DNA of 64,000 nucleotides from Streptomyces cellulosae (GCA_014655195.1 BNBH01000010.1:89449-153448); one strand, 5' to 3'; positions 38,211 to 46,880 are shown, numbered from the stretch's first letter. The notes: generated by a model from the letters alone, not told the origin. Made by a program: numbers and translations.

Positions 38211-38567
38211 ATGAGCAGGGGCAGCCGGGTTCTCACCGTCATGTACATCGCCGTCGCCCTCTGGCTCGCCTACTGCACCGTGCGCACCTGGGGCGCGGTG
38301 CCCGCCTGGACCACCCTCGCGATGGCCGCCGCCTCCCTCGCGCCCGTCCTGGGCGTGGTCCGCGAGACCGTCATCGCCGACGAACGGCGCGCCGTCGCCG
38401 TGCTGCGCGAGCGGGAGGGGCGCCGGGCGGCGTGGCGGGACGCGGCCGCCGCGGCCGTGGCCCGCGCCGAGGTCGAGGCGGCGTGCTGCGAGCGCTGGTG
38501 GACGTCGTGCGCGAACGAGCACGACCCGAACTGCGCCCACCGCACCTCCTGGGGCACCACGGCCTGA
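38211..38567 (+). CDS. Small membrane protein with Cys-containing tail, unknown function
   Basis: 118 residues. Two hydrophobic helices (VMYIAVALWLAYCTV and TLAMAAASLAPVLGVV, about 10-45) precede a charged helix (VIADERRAVAVLREREGRRA) and a C-terminal tail EVEAACCERWWTSCANEHDP with four Cys, perhaps a metal or disulphide site. Start ATG 38211 follows AAGGGGACGAGC. I recognise no family. Confidence 0.65.
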   Translation: MSRGSRVLTVMYIAVALWLAYCTVRTWGAVPAWTTLAMAAASLAPVLGVVRETVIADERRAVAVLREREGRRAAWRDAAAAAVARAEVEAACCERWWTSCANEHDPNCAHRTSWGTTA

Positions 38568-38606
38568 TTCCGTCCTCCGTGGCGGGGGTGCGACCGGATG
38601 TGAATT

Positions 38607-38622
38607 CCTGGTCCGTACCAGG
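38607..38622 (+). promoter_or_regulatory. DasR-like operator (dre-type dyad) upstream of GH16 gene
   Basis: CCTGGTCCGTACCAGG is a perfect dyad in its 6-bp arms (CCTGGT/ACCAGG) around CCGT. Its core TGGTC...ACCA matches the known DasR-responsive element type (TGGTCTAGACCA, 9 of 12). It ends 3 bp before the -35 of the promoter at 38626. Other GntR-family regulators bind similar sites. Confidence 0.5.
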
Positions 38623-38625
38623 GGG

Positions 38626-38654
38626 TTGACGCCTTCTTATCTCACATCTTGAAT
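38626..38654 (+). promoter_or_regulatory. Promoter of GH16 gene
   Basis: TTGACG (38626-38631), 17-bp spacer, TTGAAT (38649-38654). A small dyad CTTGAATCAAG at 38648-38658 covers the -10. Good fit to a housekeeping promoter, 73 bp before the start codon. Confidence 0.6.
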
Positions 38655-38733
38655 CAAGTGGTTGAACCTTCACCCCCCCCACCACGGTCGGCGCACCCGT
38701 GTCCCCACGGGTCGCCGTACGGAAGGGAGAGCC

Positions 38734-39987
38734 ATGTCCTCTCCGCGCACGCGCCGCAGATGGCTGGTCGCAGCCCTGTCCGCCGCGCTCCTCGCCTCCG
38801 GCGTGGCCGGCACGGCCGCACAGGCGCAGCCCGCCCGCGACGCCGCACCGGCCTCGGACGTCTCCACCGCGGCCGTCGCCTTCTCGGACACCTTCGACGG
38901 CCCCGCGGGCGCGGCGGTCGACGGATCGAAGTGGCAGATCGAGACCGGCGACAACGTCAACAACCACGAACGGCAGTACTACACCGCGGGAAACGCCAAC
39001 GCGGCGCTCGACGGCCAGGGCCACCTGGTCGTCACCGCCCGCAAGGAGAACCCGGCCAACTACCAGTGCTGGTACGGCACCTGCCAGTACACCTCGGCCC
39101 GCCTCAACACCTCCGGCAAGTTCCACGCGCAGTACGGGCACGTCGAGGCAAGGATGAAGATCCCGCGCGGGCAGGGCATGTGGCCCGCGTTCTGGATGCT
39201 CGGCACCCCGGTCAACTGGCCGGACTCGGGCGAGATCGACATCATGGAGAACGTCGGCTTCGAGCCGTCCACCGTGCACGGCACGATCCACGGCCCCGGC
39301 TACTCCGGGTCCGGCGGCATCGGCGCCGGCTACACACTGCCCGGCGGTCAGGCCTTCGCGGACGCCTTCCACACGTTCGCCGTCGACTGGGCGCCCGACC
39401 GCATCACCTGGTCCGTGGACGGCAACGTCTACCAGACCCGCACCCCCGCCGACCTGGGCGGCCGCCAGTGGGTCTTCAACAAGCCGTTCTTCCTCATCCT
39501 CAACCTGGCGGTCGGCGGCTACTGGCCCGGCGACCCGGACGGCTCCACCGTCTTCCCGCAGCAACTCCTCGTCGACCACGTCACGGTGACCACCAGCGAC
39601 ACCTCGATCGGCGGCGCCATCCGCGGCCTCGCCGGCAAGTGCGTGGACGTCGCCGGGGCGAACACCGCCAACGGCACCCCCGTCCAGCTCTACGACTGCA
39701 ACGGCACCGCCGCGCAGCGCTGGACGGTCGGCTCCGACGGCACGATCCGGGCGCTGGGCAAGTGCCTGGACGTCACCTCGGGCGGCACGGCCGACGGTAC
39801 GCCCGTGCAGCTGTGGGACTGCAACGGCACGGCGGCCCAGCGCTGGGTGGTCACCGCCGCCCGTGACATCGTCAACCCCCAGGCCGACAAGTGCCTGGAC
39901 GTGACCGGCAACAACTCGGCCAACGGCACCCGGCTGCAGATCTGGACCTGCGCGGGCACCGCGAACCAGAAGTGGACGGTGGGCTGA
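38734..39987 (+). CDS. Secreted GH16 endo-beta-1,3-glucanase with ricin-type lectin domain
   Basis: 417 residues. Signal peptide MSSPRTRRRWLVAALS to about 32, GH16 domain about 45-290 with the catalytic GEIDIMENVG (nucleophile and acid Glu near 166 and 171), and a C-terminal ricin-B beta-trefoil from about 295 with the three QxW-type repeats (AAQRWTVG, AAQRWVV, NQKWTVG). The GH16 fold and motif suit laminarin or fungal wall beta-glucan. The lectin domain would anchor it to the substrate. A dre-like operator and good promoter lie upstream. GGAAGGGAGAGCC precedes ATG 38734. Confidence 0.93.
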   Translation: MSSPRTRRRWLVAALSAALLASGVAGTAAQAQPARDAAPASDVSTAAVAFSDTFDGPAGAAVDGSKWQIETGDNVNNHERQYYTAGNANAALDGQGHLVVTARKENPANYQCWYGTCQYTSARLNTSGKFHAQYGHVEARMKIPRGQGMWPAFWMLGTPVNWPDSGEIDIMENVGFEPSTVHGTIHGPGYSGSGGIGAGYTLPGGQAFADAFHTFAVDWAPDRITWSVDGNVYQTRTPADLGGRQWVFNKPFFLILNLAVGGYWPGDPDGSTVFPQQLLVDHVTVTTSDTSIGGAIRGLAGKCVDVAGANTANGTPVQLYDCNGTAAQRWTVGSDGTIRALGKCLDVTSGGTADGTPVQLWDCNGTAAQRWVVTAARDIVNPQADKCLDVTGNNSANGTRLQIWTCAGTANQKWTVG

Positions 39988-39991
39988 TCCC

Positions 39992-40405
39992 GTGACCCTG
40001 CCCCGCTCGCCCTCGGGCTGGACCATGGCCGTGTTCGGCGTGCTCGCCGCCGCGCTCGGCGCCGTGGGACTGCTCTCGCCGGACGCCCAATTGTCACTGC
40101 TGGGACTGACGGCGCCGGGTGAGCGGGGGAGCGGTGACCACACGTCCGCGTTCGTGACGGCGTCGTCGATGGCGGCGCTCAACATGGGTGTGTACTACGT
40201 CCTGGCCGCGCTCGCCGACTGGCGGGCGTTCTTCCGCTGGACGGTGCCGTTCCGGCTTCTGACCTGCACGGTGTTCACGGTCGCCGTGGTCACCGGCAGG
40301 GCGCCGGAGGCGTTCCTCGGCGTCGCGGCCTGGGAGGGCCTGGGCGCCCTGGCGACGGGCACGGCCCTGTGGCGGGAACGGCGGGCGGAGGCCAATCCCG
40401 CCTGA
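39992..40405 (+). CDS. Small four-helix membrane protein
   Basis: 137 residues starting at GTG 39992, only four bases after the glucanase stop, hence coupled. Four hydrophobic helices (MAVFGVLAAALGAVGLL; AALNMGVYYVLAAL; LLTCTVFTVAVV; GLGALATGTALW). No family recognised. The tight spacing suggests co-expression with the GH16 gene though the link may be incidental. A perfect hairpin follows. Confidence 0.65.
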   Translation: MTLPRSPSGWTMAVFGVLAAALGAVGLLSPDAQLSLLGLTAPGERGSGDHTSAFVTASSMAALNMGVYYVLAALADWRAFFRWTVPFRLLTCTVFTVAVVTGRAPEAFLGVAAWEGLGALATGTALWRERRAEANPA

Positions 40406-40424
40406 ATACGGCGCACTCGCAGGT

Positions 40425-40450
40425 GAGGGGGTCCCGCGCGGGACCCCCTC
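40425..40450. terminator. Bidirectional hairpin terminator
   Basis: A 26-bp perfect palindrome (13 bp each side, left half GAGGGGGTCCCGC). It separates the convergent membrane protein and M15 peptidase genes, so it can serve both strands. Confidence 0.8.
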
Positions 40451-40478
40451 GTCGTCTCTCAGGCGTGTGACGCGGACG

Positions 40479-41216
40479 TCAGATGCCGCAGGTCGAGGCC
40501 GACCAGAAGCGGCTGCCGCGGTGGTCGACGTGCGTGTGGTCGTTGTGGCCCGGGTAGCCGGGGCCGAGGATGCCGTTGAAGCCGTGGTTGCGGGCCTGCT
40601 TGGCGAGCGTGCACAGCGAGTGCGGTCCCGCGCCGAGGTCGGCGGCGTCGCCGTACAGATGGCGGCTGTTGCTCGCGCCGCCCACGGCGCTGTTGCAGGA
40701 CTGGGAGCGGAAGCCGCTGGTGACCCGGATCGGCTGGTCGCCGAGCGCGTGCCGCAGCGCCTCCAGCTTCCACATGGTGCGCAGGGCGTTGGACTTGGCC
40801 GTCGCGGCGCTCACCGCGCCGCCCGACCAGGTCGAGTTGCAGCGGTTCAGCTCGGCGTAGTCGAAGTGGATCGGCGTGCAGTCGTCGTCCTGGAGGGCGT
40901 ACAGCTTGCTGAAGGTGGCAGGACCGGCCACACCGTCGGCGGCGAGGCCGTAGGCCGACTGGAAGCGCTTGAGGGCGGCGGCGGTGGCCGGGCCGAACTC
41001 GCCGTCGACGGCCAGCACGGCGCCGTAGCCGGGGTAGCCGCTCAGCCGGATCTGGAGCTGGGTGACGTCGGCGCCGGACGCGCCCTGGGACAGGGTGCGG
41101 TTCCAGGTGTAACAGCCGTCGGCGTGCGCGGTCCCGGCGGTCGCCAGGGAACCCGCCGCCAGTCCGGCCATGAGCATGACAACAGACAGCACGAGTCTCA
41201 GTGCGCGTTTCAACAT
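40479..41216 (-). CDS. Secreted M15A-type D,D-carboxypeptidase with peptidoglycan-binding domain
   Basis: 245 residues. Signal peptide (MLKRALRLVLSVVMLMAGL), an N-terminal PG_binding_1 domain (SGADVTQLQIRLSGYPGYG near 45; AVDGEFGPATAAALKRFQ near 68), then a zinc peptidase domain with SRHLYGDAADLG near 185 and NDHTHVDH near 228, giving the HxxxxxxD plus HxH zinc ligands of the Streptomyces albus G type. It cleaves the terminal D-Ala of the peptidoglycan stem or links cross-bridges. The mature protein has several Cys, likely disulphides. Terminates at the shared hairpin. Confidence 0.9.
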   Translation of the reverse strand: MLKRALRLVLSVVMLMAGLAAGSLATAGTAHADGCYTWNRTLSQGASGADVTQLQIRLSGYPGYGAVLAVDGEFGPATAAALKRFQSAYGLAADGVAGPATFSKLYALQDDDCTPIHFDYAELNRCNSTWSGGAVSAATAKSNALRTMWKLEALRHALGDQPIRVTSGFRSQSCNSAVGGASNSRHLYGDAADLGAGPHSLCTLAKQARNHGFNGILGPGYPGHNDHTHVDHRGSRFWSASTCGI

Positions 41217-41459
41217 GCGGCCTCCGCTTCCGGTACGAGAGATCAGGGTGTGCCACGAGCCGTGTGACGCGCGTCAACCATGGGGCAAACACACGGCCGA
41301 GCGCAAGGTGTCGCAGACCGGAGCACGGCCCGTCCGCGTGAGCCCTGTACGCGCCCCCGGCCGGCTGCGGAGAATGCGGTGCCGGTTCTCCACGCTCCGC
41401 CAAGTGCCGTACTCCCCGCCCCCGTCGGACCCTCCGCAGTGGAAAGCAGGTCGATCGCC

Positions 41460-42173
41460 GTGTTGCTGCGTCTCCCCACCTCCCTGTCCGAAGCCCGGCG
41501 GTGCCTGGCCGACGGCGCGGTGCCCGTCGGCGGTGCCACGCTCGTGTGGGCCCAGTGGCAGCGCGACGGCTTCCCGGACCAGGCGATGTCCCTGCGCCGG
41601 CTGCCCGAGGCCACCGTCGTGGACGCGGAGACCCTGGGCGCGGCCGTGCTGCTGCACCAGGTCGACGACCGCGTGCCGGAGGTGCTGCGCCGCGCGGCCG
41701 CCTCCATAGGCACCGGGGCCGTGCGCCGGACGGCCACCGTCGGCGGCAACATCGTCGGCAGCACCCTGCGCTGCCTGCTGCCCCCGGCGCTGGTCCTGGA
41801 CGCGCGGGCGACCGTCATGGACGGCGACGGCACGTACGAGGCCGAACTGGCCGAGGTGGTGGCCAAGCGCCCCCTGATGCTGGACATCCGCTGGCGCCGC
41901 CCGCTCGCCAGCGCCTACTGGAAGGCGCCCGGCGAGGTGGGCGGACCGCCGCCGCTGGTGGTCGCCACCGCCGTGCACGCCGAGGGGGCCGGCGGGCGGC
42001 GGCTGTTCGCGGCCGTACGGGACGGCGACGAGGTCGTCAGCGCGAGCGTCCCGGCGAGGGCGGACGCGGGCCGGGTGCTCGACGCCCTTCAGGGCACGGC
42101 CCTGGGCGGCCTGCACGGGGAGGCGCGGGACGTGGTGCGGCGGGAGGTGACGGACATCCTGGGGCGTGCCTGA
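41460..42173 (+). CDS. FAD-binding subunit of a molybdopterin dehydrogenase (CoxM/XdhB-like), orphan
   Basis: 237 residues. FAD_binding_5 domain: PVGGATLVWAQWQRDGF near 22 and TATVGGNIVGSTLRCLLPP near 95. The C-terminal part resembles the CO-dehydrogenase flavoprotein tail (VSASVPARADAGRVLDALQG). Normal enzymes need an iron-sulphur subunit and a large molybdenum subunit; neither is nearby. It could partner with subunits elsewhere. GTG 41460 is chosen (AGCAGG upstream) to begin LLRLPTSLSEARR; GTG 41439 would add seven residues. Confidence 0.75.
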   Translation: MLLRLPTSLSEARRCLADGAVPVGGATLVWAQWQRDGFPDQAMSLRRLPEATVVDAETLGAAVLLHQVDDRVPEVLRRAAASIGTGAVRRTATVGGNIVGSTLRCLLPPALVLDARATVMDGDGTYEAELAEVVAKRPLMLDIRWRRPLASAYWKAPGEVGGPPPLVVATAVHAEGAGGRRLFAAVRDGDEVVSASVPARADAGRVLDALQGTALGGLHGEARDVVRREVTDILGRA

Positions 42174-42192
42174 GCCCCGGCGCCCTCCCACC

Positions 42193-43671
42193 TCACTCCA
42201 CGGGCCAGGTGTGCACCGGCGCGTTCAGATGCATGTAGTCGATGTACTGCTGCGTCATGCGGCGCAGCGCCTCGTGCCGTCCGCAGTGCGCGGTCGCGTC
42301 GATGTGGTGGAACATCTCCTTCTGCCACACCGCGCCGTTGCGGCCCGTCACACAGCGCTGCTCGATGACACCGAGCAGCGGCTCCCGCCACGCGTCGTCC
42401 ATCCCGGAGAGCTCCAGACCCCGGTGCGCCAGCGGCAGCAGCCGCCGCAGGACCAGCTCCGCCGCCGGCACCTCGCCCATGCCGGGCCAGTACAGGCGCG
42501 CGTCGATGCCGTAGCGGGCCGCCGTGCGCAGGTTGTCCTCGGCGGCGGAGAAGGACATCCGCGACCACACCGGCCGCTCCTCCTCCACCAGGCCGCGGGT
42601 CAGCCCGTAGTAGAACGCGCCGTTGGCGAGCGTGTCGGCGACGGTCGGCCCCGCGGGCAGCACCCGGTTCTCGATGCGCACGTGCGGCTTGTCGCGGGAG
42701 ACGGCGTACACCGGGCGGTTCCAGCGGTAGATGGTGCCGTTGTGCAGCGTCAGCTCGCCGAGGTCCGGGATGTCGCCGCGCAGCAGGGTCTCCGCCGGGT
42801 CCTGGTCGTCGCACAGGGGGAGCAGGGCGGGGAAGTAGCGCAGGTTCTCCTCGAAGAGGTCGAACACGCTGGTGATCCACCGCTCCCCGAACCACACCCG
42901 GGGCCGCACCCCCTGCACCTTGATCTCCTCGGGGCGGGTGTCGGTGGCCTGCTCGAACAGCGGGATCCGCGTCTCGTGCCACAGCTCCTTGCCGAACAGG
43001 AAGGGCGAGTTGGCCGCGAGCGCCACCTGCACCCCGGCGACCGCCTGCGCCGCGTTCCAGTACGCCGCGAAGTCCTCCGGGTCGACCTGGAGGTGGAACT
43101 GCGTGCTGGTGCAGGCGGCCTCCGGGGTGATGGTGTCCGCGTAGGTGCGCAGCCGGTCGATGCCGGTCACCTCGATGTGCAGGTCCTCGCCGCGCGCGGC
43201 GAAGATCTGGTCGTTGAGCAGCCGGTAGCGCGGGTTCTCCGACAGGGCGCCCTCCCCGACGTCCTCGTGGCGCAGGGTGGGGAGGACGCCCGTCATGATC
43301 AGGTGCGTGCCGATGGACCGGGCGCGCTGCTCCGCGTGGTTCAGGGCGGCGCGGATCTCGGACTCCCAGGCGTCGGGACCGCCCTCGGTGAGCTGCCGGG
43401 GCGCGATGTTGATCTCGAGGTTGAACCGGCCCAGCTCGGTGTCCCACGCCGGATCCGCGATCGCCTCCAGCGCGTCGGTGTTGCGCATGGCCGGCTCGCC
43501 GCGGTCGTCGACCAGGTTCAGCTCGATCTCGAGGCCCACCTGGGGCCGCTCGGCCTCGAAACGCGACTCGCGCAGCATCTGCGCGAGCGCGTCGAGGCAC
43601 AGCTGCATCTTGATCCGGTAGCGGCGGCGGTCCTCGCGGGTGAAGGTGAGCGCCGGGACGTCCCGTCCCAT
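42193..43671 (-). CDS. Glutamate-cysteine ligase family protein
   Basis: 492 residues of the GCS2-type glutamate-cysteine ligase fold. GLEIELNLVDDRGEP near 42 begins the active-site Glu strand. Then RFNLEINIAPRQLTEGG near 85, STQFHLQVDPEDF near 200 and RIENRVLPAGPTVADTL near 330. Such enzymes make gamma-glutamylcysteine or an amide from Glu and an amine. Streptomyces lacks glutathione, so gamma-Glu-Cys for ergothioneine, or another gamma-glutamyl product, is possible; no egt partner genes are here. Start ATG 43671 (MGRDVPALTF) has GGAGGGAGACC upstream. Confidence 0.85.
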   Translation of the reverse strand: MGRDVPALTFTREDRRRYRIKMQLCLDALAQMLRESRFEAERPQVGLEIELNLVDDRGEPAMRNTDALEAIADPAWDTELGRFNLEINIAPRQLTEGGPDAWESEIRAALNHAEQRARSIGTHLIMTGVLPTLRHEDVGEGALSENPRYRLLNDQIFAARGEDLHIEVTGIDRLRTYADTITPEAACTSTQFHLQVDPEDFAAYWNAAQAVAGVQVALAANSPFLFGKELWHETRIPLFEQATDTRPEEIKVQGVRPRVWFGERWITSVFDLFEENLRYFPALLPLCDDQDPAETLLRGDIPDLGELTLHNGTIYRWNRPVYAVSRDKPHVRIENRVLPAGPTVADTLANGAFYYGLTRGLVEEERPVWSRMSFSAAEDNLRTAARYGIDARLYWPGMGEVPAAELVLRRLLPLAHRGLELSGMDDAWREPLLGVIEQRCVTGRNGAVWQKEMFHHIDATAHCGRHEALRRMTQQYIDYMHLNAPVHTWPVE

Positions 43672-43751
43672 CGGTCTCCCTCCAGGCTGTTCGTCCGGAA
43701 GCTGACCACCCCAGCGTCGCACCGGTGGCCGTCCGCGACCAGGCGAGTCAC

Positions 43752-44180
43752 TCAGCCCGCGGGACTCTCCGCGCGGAACCGGGTCAGGCTGTCCAGCGGC
43801 ATGGTGCCGCCCTGCTCGGCCATGTCCCGCTCCTCCTTCGTGTCACAGGTCGCCGCAGCCCGATCCGGGTCGCCGTCCCGCCCCCGTCCAGCTCCACCGC
43901 CATCACGGAGGGCTCGGCGCGCCCGGGCACGTCCGTGCCCACGACCAGCAGCCGGTTCTCGTCGACCTCCAGGTACGACCCGGTGAGCGGCGCCCTCGGT
44001 GCCGTCAGGGGTGAGCATGGTGGCCTTCCAGGCGCCTCCCGGCCGCCGGTCCGTCTCGACCGGGCCGGGCACGGCGTACGCCCAGCGTGCGGAGGCGTCG
44101 GGCGTGGCCCAGGCCTGGTGGACCGCGGCGGCTGGGGCGTCCAGGGTGCGGGTCAGGGTGCAGGAGTGGCCGTCGCTCAT
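43752..44180 (-). pseudogene. SRPBCC (AHSA1-type) protein with two compensating frameshifts
   Basis: The frame begins MSDGHSCTLTRTLDAPAAAV and ends DTKEERDMAEQGGTM..., both typical of AHSA1-like SRPBCC proteins. The 45-odd residues between read as scrambled Arg/Gly-rich sequence, but in the +1 frame they give SYLEVDENRLLVVGTDVPG, then AVELDGGGTATRIGL with strong third-position GC, as expected for the family. So one base was gained near 43990-43996 and one lost near 43850-43856. Net length is 142 residues with no stop. Either two sequencing slips or a real inactivating double event; activity is doubtful because the core sheet is destroyed. Confidence 0.7.
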
Positions 44181-44376
44181 GGCGCGATCCTCGTCTCTCG
44201 TACGAGGCCCCTTCGGGGCGTGTGTGAGGTGGACGGGGGCGCACGCGAGTAGTCATCGGTGCCCGCGCATCGGGTTCCGGACCCGCGCGAAGAGCTGAAT
44301 CGGCTCGCCCGGCGCCGGGTACCCGGCCGGTCCTCGCGCGGAACCGCCGCGCCGGAAGCACCACGGGAGGCCCGCC

Positions 44377-44571
44377 ATGGCCGACCTCAGCCCGATCGAC
44401 CTGCAGAAGGCACTCAAGGGCGCCGACTACCCCGCCGCGAAGGACGACCTCGTGTCGGTGGCACGGAGCAACGGCGCCGACGACGGCCTCGTGAAGAAGC
44501 TGTCGGAGACCGGGACCAAGCGGTTCGACGGTCCCAACGAGGTGCAGAAGGCCGTCTTCGGCAACGAATGA
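44377..44571 (+). CDS. DUF2795 family small protein
   Basis: 64 residues: MADLSPIDLQKALKGADYPA and GLVKKLSETGTKRFDGPNEV. This is the DUF2795 type, small helical domains abundant in actinomycetes. Function unknown; a DNA- or stress-associated role is often supposed. Start ATG 44377 with GGGAGG nine bases upstream. The next gene, an SRPBCC protein, follows 75 bp downstream. Confidence 0.85.
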   Translation: MADLSPIDLQKALKGADYPAAKDDLVSVARSNGADDGLVKKLSETGTKRFDGPNEVQKAVFGNE

Positions 44572-44646
44572 CCCGCGCGCCGGGGCCGCCGCCCGCCTCC
44601 CGTGGGCCGGCCCCGACGTCCGTCACCGACCGAGGACGGTGCACCG

Positions 44647-45060
44647 ATGACCGAGTACGAGCGCTCGCACACCATGCCGGCCCCGCCCGAGCAGGTCTTC
44701 GACCAGGCGGCGAACGTCGGCCAGATGGGTGACTGGCTGCCCGGGGAGCTGCATGTGCGCGCCGAGGAACTGCCCGCCGTGACGGTGCACGAGGACCGCA
44801 CCGACGAGGACACCTCCGCCCTGCTGCGGGCCCGGCGGGACCAGATGCGCATCGAGTGGGGCACACGGGAGCGGGGCGGCTACGCCGGGTGGCTCCAGGT
44901 CGCCGGCATCGACAGCGGCGCCAGCGAGGTGACCGTGCACCTCTCCTTCTTCGACGACGGTCACGACCCCGGCGAGGAGCAGGTGACCGGAGCCCTCGAC
45001 GACAGCCTGCGGCGGCTGGAGCGGCAGGTCCGGCTACGCGTCGACAACGCCGCCGGCTGA
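44647..45060 (+). CDS. SRPBCC-fold protein
   Basis: 137 residues: [20 protein letters not shown] begins the usual lipid/hydrophobic ligand-binding START-like fold, and [18 protein letters not shown] is the typical late strand, followed by the long C-terminal helix [14 protein letters not shown]. Ligand unknown. ATG 44647 has GAGGA about 11 bases upstream, weak. Its 3' end overlaps the convergent pentapeptide gene by 27 bp. Confidence 0.75.
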   Translation: MTEYERSHTMPAPPEQVFDQAANVGQMGDWLPGELHVRAEELPAVTVHEDRTDEDTSALLRARRDQMRIEWGTRERGGYAGWLQVAGIDSGASEVTVHLSFFDDGHDPGEEQVTGALDDSLRRLERQVRLRVDNAAG

Positions 45061-45975
45061 TCCCTCACGCGCCCAGTGGGCGGGGCGGCCCAGCGACGGC
45101 GGGAGCGTCGTCGCCGCGTCGCCCCGTGCCGCGTTCAGCTGCGCCTGGGTGAGGAACAGGGCGCCGGTGAGGCCGGCGCCCGACAGGTCCGCGCCGCGCA
45201 AATCGGCGCCGATGAGGTCGGCGTCGCGCAGGTCTGCCCCCGTGAGGTCGGCGCCGACCAGCAGGGCGCCGCGCAGACTCGCCCCGCGAAGATCCGCCCC
45301 CGACAGCCGCGCGCCCGCCAGGTCGGCGCCGCGGTGGTCCTTCCGGCGGCCCGGCACCCGGGCCCGTGTCAGCTCACTCGCCCGCAGCAGCAGCGGGTTG
45401 ACCTCCCCGCGCAGCGCGTTCACGTCGAGCGCCACGACCGACGCGGCGTCGCCCCGGGTCAGCTTCTCGATCCGGGCCAGCGCCCGGCGCAGCTCGCGGT
45501 GCACGGGACGGGCCGCCGGAAGCTCCAGCGCCTCGGCGGTGTAGGCGAGCAGTTCGTGCAGCTGCCGCATGACCGGGAACACCGCGAACATCGCGGACGC
45601 CGACTCCGGGTCGCGCCGCCAGTCGGTGCCGCCGAAGGTGACCTGCGAGACCTTCTGTCCGGCGCCGAAGCAGTCGAAGACGGTGCAGCCCCGGTAGCCC
45701 TCGTCGCGCAGCCGGGCGTGGATGCCGCAGCCGAAGTCGTCCCGCAGATGACCGCAGGCCCGCCCGGCGGGCTTGTCCCCGGCGAAGTCGGCGGAGCGGG
45801 CGAAGGGCAGGGCGACGCAGCAGAGGCCGAAGCAGGACGAGCAGTCGGCGCGCAGCTCCTCACGGTTCACGAGCGGCAGCTCGCGGTCCGGTCGAGGTTG
45901 CGTCCGCTCGTGTCGCTGCTGCTTGGGCCCTCCGCCGCCGTGCCCCGACGAGCGGGTTCCGTGCTGTGGCGACAC
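45034..45975 (-). CDS. Cys-cluster plus pentapeptide-repeat protein
   Basis: 313 residues. The N-terminal part has CSSCFGLCC near 45 and further Cys in [18 protein letters not shown] and FDCFGAG, a zinc- or iron-sulphur-type cluster domain. A helical middle follows. Residues about 210-285 are pentapeptide repeats of A(D/N)LxG type ([19 protein letters not shown] and onwards), forming a right-handed quadrilateral helix. Function unknown; DNA-mimic behaviour occurs in some pentapeptide proteins. The GTG at 45975 is chosen since AGGAG is seven bases upstream; GTG 46005 is an alternative. Confidence 0.78.
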   Translation of the reverse strand: MSPQHGTRSSGHGGGGPKQQRHERTQPRPDRELPLVNREELRADCSSCFGLCCVALPFARSADFAGDKPAGRACGHLRDDFGCGIHARLRDEGYRGCTVFDCFGAGQKVSQVTFGGTDWRRDPESASAMFAVFPVMRQLHELLAYTAEALELPAARPVHRELRRALARIEKLTRGDAASVVALDVNALRGEVNPLLLRASELTRARVPGRRKDHRGADLAGARLSGADLRGASLRGALLVGADLTGADLRDADLIGADLRGADLSGAGLTGALFLTQAQLNAARGDAATTLPPSLGRPAHWAREGSAGGVVDA

Positions 45976-46059
45976 CGTGAACACTCCTGGGCCGGCAACG
46001 GGCACCCCGTGCCCTGAACGCCGCCCATTCTGGCAGACGACGTGATCGTCCCCGCCCGG

Positions 46060-46540
46060 TCACCCCCCGGCCGGCGCCCCGGCCGCACGCTGCTTCCGCC
46101 GGGCCCGGGACGCGCGCAGGTTCGCGGCGTTCCCGCACCGGCGGACGTCGTGCCAGACGCCGCTGTTGTTGCGCGAACGGTCGTAGAACGCGGACCGGCA
46201 GGCAGGCTCCCGGCACAGCTTCAGCCGGTGCCAGGTGCCGTCCGTCCGCGCGAGCAGAATCCGCGCCCACACGGCGGCCTCCAGCCGCTCCCCGGGGCTC
46301 CCGACCGGAACCAGTGCCACCCGGCCCCTCGTCGAGGCCCGGCCGCAGCGACACGTAGGTGGGCGCCCCGACCGGCTCCGCCTCGCCCGTCACCAGGGCG
46401 GCGAGCCGCTCCCGCAGCGCCCTCACCCGCTCCGGATCACCGGCGCGCGGCTCCCCGGGGGGACCCGGCCACCCCTGTTCCTCGGCCCACGCGGCGGTCA
46501 CCTCCCGCAGCCACCGGCCACCGCTCTCCTCGTCGCCGAG
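46060..46540 (-). pseudogene. CGNR zinc-finger protein remnant: 5' truncated and frameshifted
   Basis: The C-terminal CGNR zinc finger is intact (LKLCREPACRSAFYDRSRNN; WHDVRRCGNAANLRASRARR). The part before it continues in another frame (EESGGRWLREVTAAWAEEQG ... TYVSLRPGLDEGP), joined by an extra G near 46319-46324. Removing it would give LDEGPVALVPVGSPGERLEA. Upstream, the protein begins only about 60 codons before the join, whereas intact members carry a longer N-terminal domain; the frame stops at 46544-46546 where an acetyltransferase remnant ends. CGNR proteins are probable transcription regulators; this copy is probably dead. Confidence 0.65.
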
Positions 46541-46546
46541 CGCTCA

Positions 46547-46768
46547 CCGCCCGACGGGTCCCACAACAGGCCGAAGGCCACGAGCCGTTCGCCGTCCGCC
46601 ACCAGCCAGGAGTCCCGCTCCAGGCCGGTGTCGGGACGCTCCAGGCCGGCGTGCACGGTGTGGCAGACCGGTCTCGGGGCGGCCGATCTCCAGCTCGTCG
46701 ACCCGGTTCATCAGCGCGGTGACGGCGACGGCGTCGGCCGGGGCCGCCGGCCGTACCGAGGTGGGCAT
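46547..46768 (-). pseudogene. GNAT acetyltransferase remnant: frameshifted and 3' truncated
   Basis: Starts MPTSVRPAAPADAVAVTALM, the usual GNAT N terminus, then continues after an extra C near 46662 in another frame as HTVHAGLERPDTGLERDSWL followed by VADGERLVAFGLLWDPSGGE. The catalytic acetyl-CoA-binding half is missing; the reading runs directly into the CGNR remnant. A deletion that joined the two genes fits. Confidence 0.6.
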
Positions 46769-46831
46769 GGGCGCCGAGCGCCGGGCGGCGCCCCGCCCGG
46801 CGCAACGGCTTTTCCGCGGCCCCGTACGACC

Positions 46832-46865
46832 ACGGCGGCGCCCCCTCCGGAGGGGGCGCCGCCGT
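46832..46865 (-). terminator. Hairpin terminator of the P450/enoyl-CoA hydratase operon
   Basis: A 34-bp perfect palindrome (half ACGGCGGCGCCCCCTCC) located 16 bp after the hydratase stop on the minus strand. Also faces the GNAT remnant start. Confidence 0.75.
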
Positions 46866-46880
46866 CCGTGCGTCACCGGG

